Source of the DNA: Aquificaceae bacterium
Lineage (GTDB): Bacteria > Aquificota > Aquificia > Aquificales > Aquificaceae
NCBI GenBank assembly: GCA_015487535.1
Contig: WFPN01000013.1
Coordinates: 1-11,890, forward strand
Direction of reading: 5' to 3'
Length of the DNA stretch: 11,890 nt
The notes below the pieces were generated by a model. The model searched no databases, was not told where the DNA came from, and saw only the letters and a program-made list of their open reading frames with translations. Position numbers and translations under genes: made by a program. Below are positions 1 to 6,522 of the stretch, piece by piece. Every line of letters begins with the position of its first letter. Position 1 is the stretch's first letter.

Positions 1-383
1 CAGTCCGGCCGGGTTCCCACGTCTATGCCCACCACCCCTTTGAACTTTAAGGCTGTATCGTAAACCCGCTTCAAGGTCTCAAGGTCCGCGTAGGTGTTCG
101 TGTAGGACTGGTAATATACGAAGAAGAGGATATCCTCACCGTACTTTCTCTTTGCCCTTTCCATACCCTCCGCTATCTGGATCTCTAGAGGCACACCAGG
201 ATCGAGCATGGAGGGCTTGGAGCCTTCTGAGCAGAAGGTGCATCCACCCCAGGCCTTGCTCCCGTCCCTGTTCGGGCAGGTGAAAGGCAGGGCAACCGTT
301 ATCTTCTGAACCCTCTTTCCGTACCTGCCCAGAAAGTAGTCTTTAAGGGATAGGTAGGGCCTCGTTTCCGTCTTCACACTCAT
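1..383 (-). CDS. Radical SAM protein, YhcC/TIGR01212 family (N-terminal part; gene runs off the window)
   Basis: Only the first 127 codons lie in the window; the 3' end is beyond base 1. The family-type cluster motif is seen at residues 36-51: Cys36-Pro-Asn-Arg-Asp-Gly, then GGCTFC with Cys48 and Cys51 (C-x11-C-x2-C). These cysteines should bind the [4Fe-4S] cluster that splits S-adenosylmethionine. Further family hallmarks are YYQSYTNTYA (residues 90-99) and VGTRPD (122-127). Proteins of this family (E. coli YhcC, B. subtilis YtqA) are usually about 300 residues and their substrate is, to my knowledge, not firmly established. The ATG at 383 overlaps the def stop codon as ATGA, so the two genes are probably translationally coupled in one operon. 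An AGAGGGT just before the ATG may serve as a ribosome site. Family membership is secure; the function is not. Confidence 0.87.
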   Translation of the reverse strand, partial: MSVKTETRPYLSLKDYFLGRYGKRVQKITVALPFTCPNRDGSKAWGGCTFCSEGSKPSMLDPGVPLEIQIAEGMERAKRKYGEDILFFVYYQSYTNTYADLETLKRVYDTALKFKGVVGIDVGTRPD

Positions 384-895
384 ACCCTCTGGGCTTCCTT
401 CTGGAGTTTCCTGTACTTCTCAAGGGCTATCCTCCTCCTCCATCCCTTGAGCCTATCTATGAAGGTTATACCCTGAAGGTGGTCGAGCTCGTGCTGGAAT
501 ACGATCGCCGGGAAGTCCTCGAGTTCTATCTCTATAGGCTCCCCGTGCTCGTTCAGGGCTTTAACCTTTACCTTCCTCGCCCTCTCCACCTCAACGCTCA
601 GGCCCGGGAAGGAGAGACAGCCCTCCTTGTACTTTATCTTCCCCTCGGAGCTGACGATCTCCGGATTTATGAGGACGAGCTTAAGATCGGGAGCGTCTTC
701 CTTGGGGGTGGTGTCTATAACCATAACGCTCAGAGGGACGCCTATCTGGTTAGCTGCCAAGCCCACACCCTCGGCGTGGTACATCGTGTCGAACATGTCC
801 TTTATGAGCCTTTCTATCTCACCATCCACTACATCCACTCTATCTGTAGGCTTTGTAAGCACATCCGCAGGATAGGTCACGATCCCTCTTACCAT
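380..895 (-). CDS. def: Peptide deformylase
   Basis: Removes the formyl group from the N-terminal methionine of new proteins; a cytosolic metalloenzyme (Fe2+ or Zn2+). All three signature motifs are present in order: GVGLAANQ at residues 43-50, EGCLS at 91-95 (Cys93 is a metal ligand), and HELDH at 135-139 (His135 and His139 bind metal, Glu136 is catalytic). With the ATG at 895 the protein is 171 residues, normal for the family, and begins MVRGIVTYPADVL, matching the usual start. The frame stays open upstream to 985, but the extra 30 residues have no family counterpart and would run into the divergent gene, so I reject that start. There is no Shine-Dalgarno sequence before 895; instead a TATATT box lies 7 bases upstream, suggesting a leaderless or nearly leaderless mRNA. 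Downstream it overlaps the radical SAM gene by ATGA. Confidence 0.96.
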   Translation of the reverse strand: MVRGIVTYPADVLTKPTDRVDVVDGEIERLIKDMFDTMYHAEGVGLAANQIGVPLSVMVIDTTPKEDAPDLKLVLINPEIVSSEGKIKYKEGCLSFPGLSVEVERARKVKVKALNEHGEPIEIELEDFPAIVFQHELDHLQGITFIDRLKGWRRRIALEKYRKLQKEAQRV

Positions 896-925
896 AGAGA
901 ATAATATAAGTAATGGAATTGTGAT
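896..925. promoter_or_regulatory. Divergent promoter region between def and the nucleoside phosphorylase
   Basis: This 30-base gap is strikingly A/T-rich compared with the neighbouring genes. On the minus strand TATATT (bases 908-903) ends 7 bases before the def ATG. On the plus strand TATAAG (905-910) ends 15 bases before the ATG at 926. The two candidate -10 boxes overlap, so divergent transcription could be mutually exclusive. I find no good -35 box at normal spacing on either strand. CCAT at 892-895 and ATGG at 913-916 form the ends of an imperfect dyad around the region. Confidence 0.4.
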
Positions 926-1870
926 ATGAGAGAGCAACCTTTCCATCCACCAGACTTGCCCCTGGTAGCCGGGAAGGTCTATCACCTCAACCTATCCCCG
1001 AGGGATCTTTCGGCGGACATCATAATCGTGGGGGATCCGGAGAGGGTTGACTTCATAGCGGACGAGTTCCTGAGAGACATAGAGCTGAGAGTGGAACACA
1101 GAGGACTGAGGACAGTCACCGGGTACACGGAGTGGGGGCAGAGGATCTCCGTAACCACCTCTGGTATGGGAACACCCTCCCTTGAGATAGTTATCAACGA
1201 GATCGTTGCCCTCCACGAGATAGACTTCGAGACGATGGAGAGAAAGGGGGAAATCCCTACGATAAACATCATCAGAGTTGGGACATCCGGGGGTCTTCAG
1301 GAAGAGAGAGACCTCGGGACCCTCGTGATAACCGAGTACGCGGTTGGGCTCGACAACACTGGCCTCTTTTACGATGCCCCATACCCGGACGAGAACTGCG
1401 AGATTCTCGAGAGGAAGGTGAAAGAGCTGATAGAAGGTCTTATCGACAAAAACTCCAGGTTCAGAGGAAAGATCTTCCCGTACGTTTCTAAAGCTCATCC
1501 TGATGTTGTTAGAGCCCTCGAGGAGTCCGCCAGGGAGTTGAAAGCTCCCCACGTGAGGGGCATAACCGTCTCGAACTCCGGCTTCTTCGCCAACCAAGGG
1601 AGATCCGTCTCAAGAATCCCTCCCACACTGCCGGATCTCGATCTTCACATTTCAAAGCTCTCCCTTGGGGATCTCAAAGCCGAGAACATGGAGATGGAGG
1701 CTAGCTTTCTGCTGCACTTCATGTTCCCCCTCGGACACAAGGCAGGAGCTGTATGTCCCGTAATAGCTAACAGGCCGAAAGACGAATTTCTAGGGGGCTA
1801 TCAGGAGAGCGTAAGGCTCGCCGCTGAGGTAGCTCTGAAGGCTCTGAGGAGGCTGAGAGGATGGACGTAA
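926..1870 (+). CDS. Nucleoside phosphorylase, uridine-phosphorylase-like (PNP/UDP family)
   Basis: Splits a nucleoside with phosphate into a free base and (deoxy)ribose 1-phosphate in the cytosol. Family motifs seen: GDPERV at 36-41 (phosphate-binding loop), GMGTPSLEIVINE at 80-92 (PNP/UDP signature), RVGTSGGL at 117-124, and MEMEAS at 255-260 (the MES-type segment contacting ribose). The C-terminal half (IANRPKDEF, then a helix) resembles E. coli uridine phosphorylase. At 314 residues it is about 60 longer than E. coli Udp: there is an N-terminal extension with KVYHLNLSPRDL, which I recall from longer phosphorylases of other phyla, and an insertion around 100-185. The base it acts on cannot be read from the sequence. 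It overlaps deoC by 10 bases, which supports a role in nucleoside breakdown. The ATG at 926 is the only sensible start; its ribosome site is weak (TGGA, 8 bases upstream). Confidence 0.88.
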   Translation: MREQPFHPPDLPLVAGKVYHLNLSPRDLSADIIIVGDPERVDFIADEFLRDIELRVEHRGLRTVTGYTEWGQRISVTTSGMGTPSLEIVINEIVALHEIDFETMERKGEIPTINIIRVGTSGGLQEERDLGTLVITEYAVGLDNTGLFYDAPYPDENCEILERKVKELIEGLIDKNSRFRGKIFPYVSKAHPDVVRALEESARELKAPHVRGITVSNSGFFANQGRSVSRIPPTLPDLDLHISKLSLGDLKAENMEMEASFLLHFMFPLGHKAGAVCPVIANRPKDEFLGGYQESVRLAAEVALKALRRLRGWT

Positions 1871-2508
1871 GGAGCTTCATAGACAACTCCATACTTAAGC
1901 CGGACCGCTCAGAAAAAGAGGTGGCAGAGTTTGTAAAGAAATCGAGGGATATAGGCTTCTACGCCGTGTGTGTCAATCCATGCCACGTTAAGCTGGCCAG
2001 GGAGATAGCGGGGGACGAGATGGTGGTCTGCTCAGTTGTAGGTTTCCCTCTCGGGCTGAGCACTAAAGAGGTTAAAGTGCATGAGGCCCTCAGGGCCGTG
2101 GAGGAGGGGGCAAAGGAGATAGACATGGTCATGAACATCTCCGCCTTCAAGAGCGGGAAGTTCGGCTACGTGGAGGAGGAGATAAAGTCTGTGGTGAGGG
2201 AGACGGGGGCCGTCGTTAAGGTGATAATAGAGACCTGCTACCTTACGGACGAGGAGAAGAAAAGGGCCATTGAGATCTGCATTGAGGCAGGGGCCCATTT
2301 TGTGAAGACCTCAACTGGTTTCGGCCCTAAGGGAGCTACCCTTGAAGACGTTAAGCTCCTGAAGGAGGCCGGAAAGGGAAGGATAAAGGTCAAAGCGGCG
2401 GGAGGGATAAGGGACCTAAAAACAGCCCTAGCTATGATAGAGGCCGGGGTCGACAGGATAGGGACGAGTAGCGGATTCGATATTTACAGGGAGTCCTTAG
2501 GCGGTTAA
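1861..2508 (+). CDS. deoC: Deoxyribose-phosphate aldolase
   Basis: Cleaves 2-deoxyribose 5-phosphate to acetaldehyde and glyceraldehyde 3-phosphate, the last step of deoxynucleoside breakdown; a cytosolic class I aldolase with a TIM barrel. Key residues seen: Asp88 (EIDMVMN), the Schiff-base lysine Lys149 in FVKTSTGF, and Lys178 in VKAAGGI. The phosphate-binding end is GTSSGFDI at 201-208. Its 215 residues match the short bacterial DeoC form. The usual IDHTLLKP near the N-terminus reads IDNSILKP here, a small departure. The ATG at 1861 lies inside the preceding gene (10-base overlap) and follows GAGGAGG (1846-1852) at 8 bases, a strong ribosome site. No phosphopentomutase (deoB), needed to link the phosphorylase product to DeoC, is present in the window. 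Confidence 0.96.
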   Translation: MDVRSFIDNSILKPDRSEKEVAEFVKKSRDIGFYAVCVNPCHVKLAREIAGDEMVVCSVVGFPLGLSTKEVKVHEALRAVEEGAKEIDMVMNISAFKSGKFGYVEEEIKSVVRETGAVVKVIIETCYLTDEEKKRAIEICIEAGAHFVKTSTGFGPKGATLEDVKLLKEAGKGRIKVKAAGGIRDLKTALAMIEAGVDRIGTSSGFDIYRESLGG

Positions 2509-2511
2509 ATT
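2483..2511 (+). promoter_or_regulatory. Candidate sigma-70 promoter for phoU, inside the end of deoC
   Basis: TTTACA (2483-2488, five of six to TTGACA) and TAAATT (2506-2511) are separated by exactly 17 bases. The -10 box ends 7 bases before the phoU ATG, so the predicted transcript would start at or next to the A of the ATG. No Shine-Dalgarno sequence precedes phoU at a usable distance. This suggests that phoU and the kinase can be transcribed apart from the phosphorylase-deoC pair. Confidence 0.55.
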
Positions 2512-2518
2512 ATTCCTC

Positions 2519-3187
2519 ATGAAGTTTTTCGATGAACTCGAGGAAACTAAAGAGCTTGTTGTCAAGATGGCCAAGCTTGTCCAGGAGGCTATAGACAAAG
2601 CTATAAGGTCCCTGAACGAGCAGAATGTGGAGCTTGCGGAGGAGATCATAAAGGGGGACGACGAGATAGACGCCCTCGAAGTGGAGATAGAGAGAAGGTG
2701 CATAAGGATGCTCGCCCTATATCAGCCGGAGGCATCGGACCTGAGGCTTGTGATGGGTATATACAAGATGGTCTCAGATCTAGAGAGGATGGGAGACGAG
2801 GCGGAGAACATCGCAGAGAGATCCATATTCCTCGCTCAGGAACCTCCCCTAAAGCCCTACGTGAACCTGACCCTCATGGCCGAAGCTGTCAAAGAGATGG
2901 TAAACGACAGCGTGATCTGCTTCCTCCAGAGGGACACCCTCCTTGCAAAGAAGATTATCGAAAAAGACGACATGATAGACGAGCTGTACCATCAGCTAGA
3001 GAGGGAGCTGATAACCTACGTTATGGAGGACCCGAGGAACATAAAGAGGGTGATACACCTGTCCTTCGTAGCGAGGCACTTCGAGAGGATAGCAGACCAC
3101 GCCGAGAACATAGCGGAGATGGCCATATACTGGGCCGAGGGAGAGATGGTAAAACACCACAGGATAAAAGGAGAAAGTGAAACGTAA
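2519..3187 (+). CDS. phoU: Phosphate-signalling protein PhoU
   Basis: PhoU is a cytosolic regulator that, in studied bacteria, links the PstSCAB phosphate transporter to a PhoR-type histidine kinase and keeps the Pho response off when phosphate is plentiful. The sequence shows the two repeated three-helix bundles of the family, each with its metal-binding signature: DLERMGDEAENIAE at 87-100 and HFERIADHAENIAE at 187-200. Length (222 residues) is normal. The gene begins 10 bases after deoC, without a ribosome site but just behind a promoter-like sequence. It overlaps the following histidine kinase by 11 bases, so the two are very probably coupled. No pst transporter genes and no response regulator are in the window. 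Family call is secure; that it acts on the adjacent kinase is an inference from position. Confidence 0.95.
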   Translation: MKFFDELEETKELVVKMAKLVQEAIDKAIRSLNEQNVELAEEIIKGDDEIDALEVEIERRCIRMLALYQPEASDLRLVMGIYKMVSDLERMGDEAENIAERSIFLAQEPPLKPYVNLTLMAEAVKEMVNDSVICFLQRDTLLAKKIIEKDDMIDELYHQLERELITYVMEDPRNIKRVIHLSFVARHFERIADHAENIAEMAIYWAEGEMVKHHRIKGESET

Positions 3188-4967
3188 GCTTCTGATAATA
3201 GCTCTCTTAATCATCGCCATAGTAGGCATAAATATCGCCTTTATAAACAACCTCAGAAACCTGCCCTACGCCAACTACTACGTACTGCTCCTAGCCATAA
3301 ACATAGATCTGATAGCCCTGATAATCGTAACGGCGATAATCCTCAGAAAGCTTATAAAGGTCTATCTCGGAAAGAGAAAGAACATACTGAGGAGGAAGCT
3401 GGCCAACATACTCTTCCTTTACCTGTTCCTGCCCCTTCTCCTACTGAACGTCGTCTCCATAGTTGTGGTCCTCCAATCCACCAAAACCTACATAAGCTCC
3501 AAGACCCACGCCCTCTCCAGCTCCGCCGAGAGGGTATATAGAAACCTCTACAGCTCCGAGCTCTCAAAGGTAGAGAACTACAGGAATATACTGGAGGCTC
3601 TTCTCCGGGCAGGGCTCTTCGATGAGGTGAACAGGCTTAAGGAGGTGGAAAGTATCGTCAGGGTTCCGGACTGCGATTTCGAGGTCTCGGAGGGAGAGTT
3701 CAGCTACACCCTATGCCTCAACGTAGATGGGGAGCATTACAAGGTAGTTCTGAGCAAGGATCTCAGGCTCATAAGGGATATATCCGAGTTCGGGGAGCTC
3801 GCCCTGGATGTGAGGGCCTTCGTAAAGACGAGGGACATAATAACGGGAGTGTTCGTCTTCTTCATAGTCTTCATAGCGCTGATAACCCTTCTGGCGACCG
3901 TGTGGCTCGGGATGCTGGTGGCCAGACACATAAGCGAGCCGATAGAGAAGCTCTCAGACAAAGCTATGAGGATAGCGAGGGGGAACCTGGACATAGAGGT
4001 AGAAGTGGAGAGGACCGGGGACGAGATAGAGGAGCTCTCCAGGTCTTTCAAGAGGATGAAGGAGAACCTGAAGGATATCTACGATAAGCTGCAGCGGGAG
4101 AGGGACACCCTTGAGAAGCTGCTCGACGCTCTCCCCGTTGGCGTTCTGTACGTGGGGTCCTCGGAGAGGAAGGCGAACAGAACGTTCGTGGAGATGTTCG
4201 GGGAGGGAAAGGACCCGGAAGAGGTAGAGAGAATAGTGGAACATAACGGAAACTACAAACTTGAGAAGGTCAGAGGGGGAGAGGGGGACATATACATAGT
4301 GGAGGACGTAAGCTCCATAGTCCTCGCCGAGAGGTTCAAAACCTGGCAGGAGGCGGTCAAGAGGATAGCCCACGAGATAAAGAACCCCCTAACCCCGATA
4401 AGGCTCAACCTCGAGAGGCTTGCAAGGTACACGGAGGATGGCAGGATAGATCCTGAGAAATTTAGGGAGATAGTGAGGATAATCCTTAAGGAGATAGACA
4501 GGATAAGCGATCTCGTGAACCAGTTCAAGCATCTCTCGCCGAGGAAGGAGTTGAACCTTACGGATATAAGGATCTCACAGCTTGTTGAGGAGCTGAAGAA
4601 GCTCTACTCCTCAGCGGGCGTAAGGATAGATCTTGAGGGGGACAAGGTCGTTAAAGGAGATTACGCCCTACTGAAGGAGTTGTTTTATAACCTAGTGAAC
4701 AACAGCATAGAGTGGGGGGCAAAAGAGATAAAGATAAGTGTGGGAGACGACAGGTTAGATTACCGGGACGATGGCAGGGGCCTCAGGGAGGAGGAGATCG
4801 AGAACGTATTCATACCCTATTACTCCAGCAACCCTAAGGGTATGGGTCTCGGGATGGCCGTGGTTAAGAAAATAGTGGAGGATCATGGCTGGGAGATAAG
4901 GGCCTTGCCCTCCGAGAAAGGGGCTCACTTCGTTATAGACTTCAGATCTAAGAACTCCAAGGCTTGA
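3177..4967 (+). CDS. NtrY-type membrane sensor histidine kinase
   Basis: A 596-residue membrane kinase. Predicted membrane spans: about 5-22, 37-57, 77-99 and 221-247; the arginine/lysine-rich loop 58-75 should be cytoplasmic and residues 100-220 extracytoplasmic. Then follow a HAMP linker (about 248-302), a short degenerate PAS-like part (about 305-385), the phospho-acceptor His399 in AHEIKNPLTPIRLNLERL, an N-box with Asn505/Asn508/Asn509, DDGRGL at 531-536 and the G2 box GMGLGM at 555-560. The H-box wording and the preceding WQEAVKRI are typical of NtrY (nitrogen-type) kinases, not of PhoR. The GTG start at 3177 follows AAGGAG (3168-3173) and lies inside phoU. The sensor part carries two cysteines, 166 and 180. 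No partner response regulator follows; the 3' end overlaps a convergent gene by 43 bases. The stimulus is unknown; the link to PhoU suggests phosphate. Confidence 0.92.
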   Translation: MKRKLLIIALLIIAIVGINIAFINNLRNLPYANYYVLLLAINIDLIALIIVTAIILRKLIKVYLGKRKNILRRKLANILFLYLFLPLLLLNVVSIVVVLQSTKTYISSKTHALSSSAERVYRNLYSSELSKVENYRNILEALLRAGLFDEVNRLKEVESIVRVPDCDFEVSEGEFSYTLCLNVDGEHYKVVLSKDLRLIRDISEFGELALDVRAFVKTRDIITGVFVFFIVFIALITLLATVWLGMLVARHISEPIEKLSDKAMRIARGNLDIEVEVERTGDEIEELSRSFKRMKENLKDIYDKLQRERDTLEKLLDALPVGVLYVGSSERKANRTFVEMFGEGKDPEEVERIVEHNGNYKLEKVRGGEGDIYIVEDVSSIVLAERFKTWQEAVKRIAHEIKNPLTPIRLNLERLARYTEDGRIDPEKFREIVRIILKEIDRISDLVNQFKHLSPRKELNLTDIRISQLVEELKKLYSSAGVRIDLEGDKVVKGDYALLKELFYNLVNNSIEWGAKEIKISVGDDRLDYRDDGRGLREEEIENVFIPYYSSNPKGMGLGMAVVKKIVEDHGWEIRALPSEKGAHFVIDFRSKNSKA

Positions 4968-5416
4968 AGTATCAGTGTGAGCTGTGTTTCCCAGATGGTG
5001 TCGAGCTCCTCGAAGACAGCTTCCTCCTGTTCCTCCCTAGGGAGCCTCTTGAAAGCCTCAGACTTAACCCCCCTCTCGTGGAGAAGGAGGGGAACGAAGA
5101 GCTTACCTATTGCATAAAAGACGAAGGCAAGCTCTATATCGGAAAGTATGGGGAACCTGTTAAAGGTCTTGTAGGTCTTCACGGCCGCCCAGTTCGTCCA
5201 TCTCCTTATCTCCTCGTCCTCGACCCTCCTCTCCATACCGCCCACGTACATCGACCTTATGGCCTTGAGGAGCCTTTCGTCCGGCTCTTCGTCCCAGAGA
5301 TCCTTTATCTCCTCCTTTATCAGGTCGAGGTCGCTCTTTTCTATCTTCTCGTAGTCCCTTAAAAACTTCTCTTTCCAGTTTATGAACCTGTGTAGCTCAT
5401 GGAAAGGGAGCTTCAT
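4925..5416 (-). CDS. Conserved-looking protein of unknown function, 163 residues
   Basis: I do not recognise this protein. It is highly charged (many Lys, Glu, Arg), tryptophan-rich (residues 14, 41, 72, 75 and one near the C-terminus) and looks entirely helical, with one moderately hydrophobic stretch at about 94-112 (ELAFVFYAIGKLFVPLLL) that is not clearly a membrane span. It has no cysteines and no signal peptide. It is accepted as real because its ATG at 5416 overlaps the stop of the preceding zinc-ribbon gene as ATGA and follows a good ribosome site (GAGGAG, 5 bases before). It is the last gene of the mobB unit, so it may act with the zinc-ribbon protein. Its last 14 codons lie antisense to the end of the kinase gene. 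No function is proposed. Confidence 0.78.
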   Translation of the reverse strand: MKLPFHELHRFINWKEKFLRDYEKIEKSDLDLIKEEIKDLWDEEPDERLLKAIRSMYVGGMERRVEDEEIRRWTNWAAVKTYKTFNRFPILSDIELAFVFYAIGKLFVPLLLHERGVKSEAFKRLPREEQEEAVFEELDTIWETQLTLILQALEFLDLKSITK

Positions 5417-5988
5417 CCAGTCTCCTCGGGCTTCTCGAACTGGGCACAGACCTCCGGAGGAGGTTCTTTTTCGGGAAACTCCTCCCTGAACTCGTTATGG
5501 TATCCACACACGGGACACATTATCTCCACGGCGTAGCCCTCGTGAAGATGCCCTATATCCCATCCGCAGAGAGGACACTCTCCCTCCTCGGCCTTGAGAA
5601 CGTCTATAAGGCTGGTTCCATTGGTTACGTAGTTCTGGACGGACTTGACCCTCTTTATCGCCTTGAGGATCTCATCGCTGTTCCACTCTGCACCGCACTC
5701 TAGGCATCTGTACTCGGTGTATCTGCCCTCGTGGAGGAGCTTTATTATGTCTCTAGAGCCACAGTTGTCGTCCACGCATATCTCACCTATCTCTTTCCTC
5801 GAGAGCTTGTCCAGGATTTTGAAGAAGGTCTCCCTGTCCAGCTTCATGGGGATATCGTAGGATCTGTATCCACAGCACTCGCAAGTGGCTTCCACCCTGG
5901 GATAGGGTTCGGTGTACTCGCAAACCTTCAGGGCTATCCGATGACAGAAGGGACACAGCTCTCTATGTTCCAAGCATCTCATCCTCAT
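5413..5988 (-). CDS. Triple zinc-ribbon protein of unknown function, 191 residues
   Basis: Sixteen cysteines are present, twelve of which fall into three metal sites of the same plan: Cys12/Cys15 with Cys36/Cys39; Cys71/Cys76 with Cys95/Cys98; Cys138/Cys141 with Cys158/Cys161. The gaps between the two halves are 20, 18 and 16 residues. This looks like three tandem zinc ribbons joined by helical linkers (about 50-68 and 104-132). The first ribbon (CPFC ... CECCGYRSYDI) resembles the ZPR1-type zinc finger; the others resemble general nucleic-acid or protein-binding ribbons. The start at 5988 is supported by GGAGG 7 bases upstream and by the ATGA overlap with mobB; a second ATG at 5982 is less likely. 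The acidic, proline-rich tail (170-191) looks disordered. FdhE, a zinc-ribbon accessory protein of formate dehydrogenase, is a loose parallel given mobB next door, but the sequence does not match it clearly. Confidence 0.85.
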   Translation of the reverse strand: MRMRCLEHRELCPFCHRIALKVCEYTEPYPRVEATCECCGYRSYDIPMKLDRETFFKILDKLSRKEIGEICVDDNCGSRDIIKLLHEGRYTEYRCLECGAEWNSDEILKAIKRVKSVQNYVTNGTSLIDVLKAEEGECPLCGWDIGHLHEGYAVEIMCPVCGYHNEFREEFPEKEPPPEVCAQFEKPEETG

Positions 5989-6413
5989 AGGTTGTCCTCC
6001 ATCCTCTCCAGTAATTCTATAATATCCCCTACCTCGTAATCGTCTTCAATCCTCAAGATCACATTCTCGGCATCAACGTCCCCGATGGCCACCTTGGGTA
6101 TTCCCTTGAGGGATTTGTAGCCCTCCAGTATGAGGATGTCAAAGCCTCGAAAGAACTCCCCCGCTATCTTTAAGGGATCGTCCTCGAACCGAGCCCAAAG
6201 GGTTACCTTGCCAGGGGACGCCAATACGACCCTTTCGGCTATCCTGAAGATCCTATCCGTGTCCGAGCCTTCTCTGTCCGTAACTCCGTGTCCCTTTGGG
6301 TCGTGCTTCACATATCCTACCCTGTATCCCCTTTCAATTAGCTTTTCCACAAGTTTCTCTACCAGGGTGGTCTTCCCGGTGTTGTGGTATCCGACGATTG
6401 AAATGACCTTCAT
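5985..6413 (-). CDS. mobB: Molybdopterin-guanine dinucleotide biosynthesis protein MobB
   Basis: A small GTP-binding protein that assists attachment of GMP to molybdopterin, supplying the bis-MGD cofactor of enzymes such as formate dehydrogenase and nitrate reductase. Seen: P-loop GYHNTGKTT at 8-16; KHDPKGH at 36-42 followed by SDTDR at 50-54, a MobB hallmark; and the Walker B-like LILEGYK at 94-100. Length, 142 residues, is slightly short but complete, mainly at the C-terminus. The ATG at 6413 follows AGGTAG, a modest ribosome site. It is the first gene of a three-gene unit joined by ATGA overlaps with the zinc-ribbon protein and the 163-residue unknown. No mobA or other molybdopterin genes are in the window. 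The MobB assignment is firm; its exact biochemical role is debated even in E. coli. Confidence 0.93.
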   Translation of the reverse strand: MKVISIVGYHNTGKTTLVEKLVEKLIERGYRVGYVKHDPKGHGVTDREGSDTDRIFRIAERVVLASPGKVTLWARFEDDPLKIAGEFFRGFDILILEGYKSLKGIPKVAIGDVDAENVILRIEDDYEVGDIIELLERMEDNL

Positions 6414-6522
6414 AATCTACCTAACATCGTAATAGAATTTTCGTGTGAAGGAGCTGGAAGAACTCGGTAAACACTTCCTTAGTGTAGCCCTTGTTTATAT
6501 TAATCAGGGAGAGCAGGAAAAG
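6414..6522. promoter_or_regulatory. Intergenic region upstream of mobB and the small membrane ORF
   Basis: A/T-rich leader DNA. On the minus strand TATTAC lies 15 bases before the mobB ATG, a possible -10 box without a clear -35. On the plus strand TTGAAA (6398-6403, within mobB) and TAACAT (6422-6427) are 18 bases apart and could start rightward transcription. TATATT at 6496-6501 is a second possible -10 for the small ORF at 6523. None is strong. Confidence 0.3.

Noticed and set aside
479..904. 141-codon open frame opposite def
   Set aside because: Exact shadow of the deformylase gene, no ribosome site and no family resemblance.
892..916. A/T-rich imperfect dyad considered as a dif-like recombination site
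   Set aside because: Only about 14 of 25 positions are symmetric and the arms do not match known dif halves; a divergent promoter explains it better.
896..985. Longer def reading frame beginning at 985
   Set aside because: The 30 extra residues are unlike any deformylase N-terminus and would overlap the divergent gene; MVRGIVTYPADVL at 895 is the family-typical start.
992..1597. 201-codon open frame opposite the nucleoside phosphorylase
   Set aside because: Shadow frame produced by biased codon use; the plus-strand gene has all family motifs.
4964..5362. 132-codon plus-strand frame right after the kinase
   Set aside because: It could have been a response regulator, but the translation shows no receiver motifs; the minus-strand gene has a ribosome site and ATGA coupling.
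6445..6522. GTG-initiated N-terminal extension of the small membrane ORF
   Set aside because: No ribosome site before the GTG, whereas the internal ATG at 6523 has GGGAGAG and AGGA upstream. Not fully excluded.
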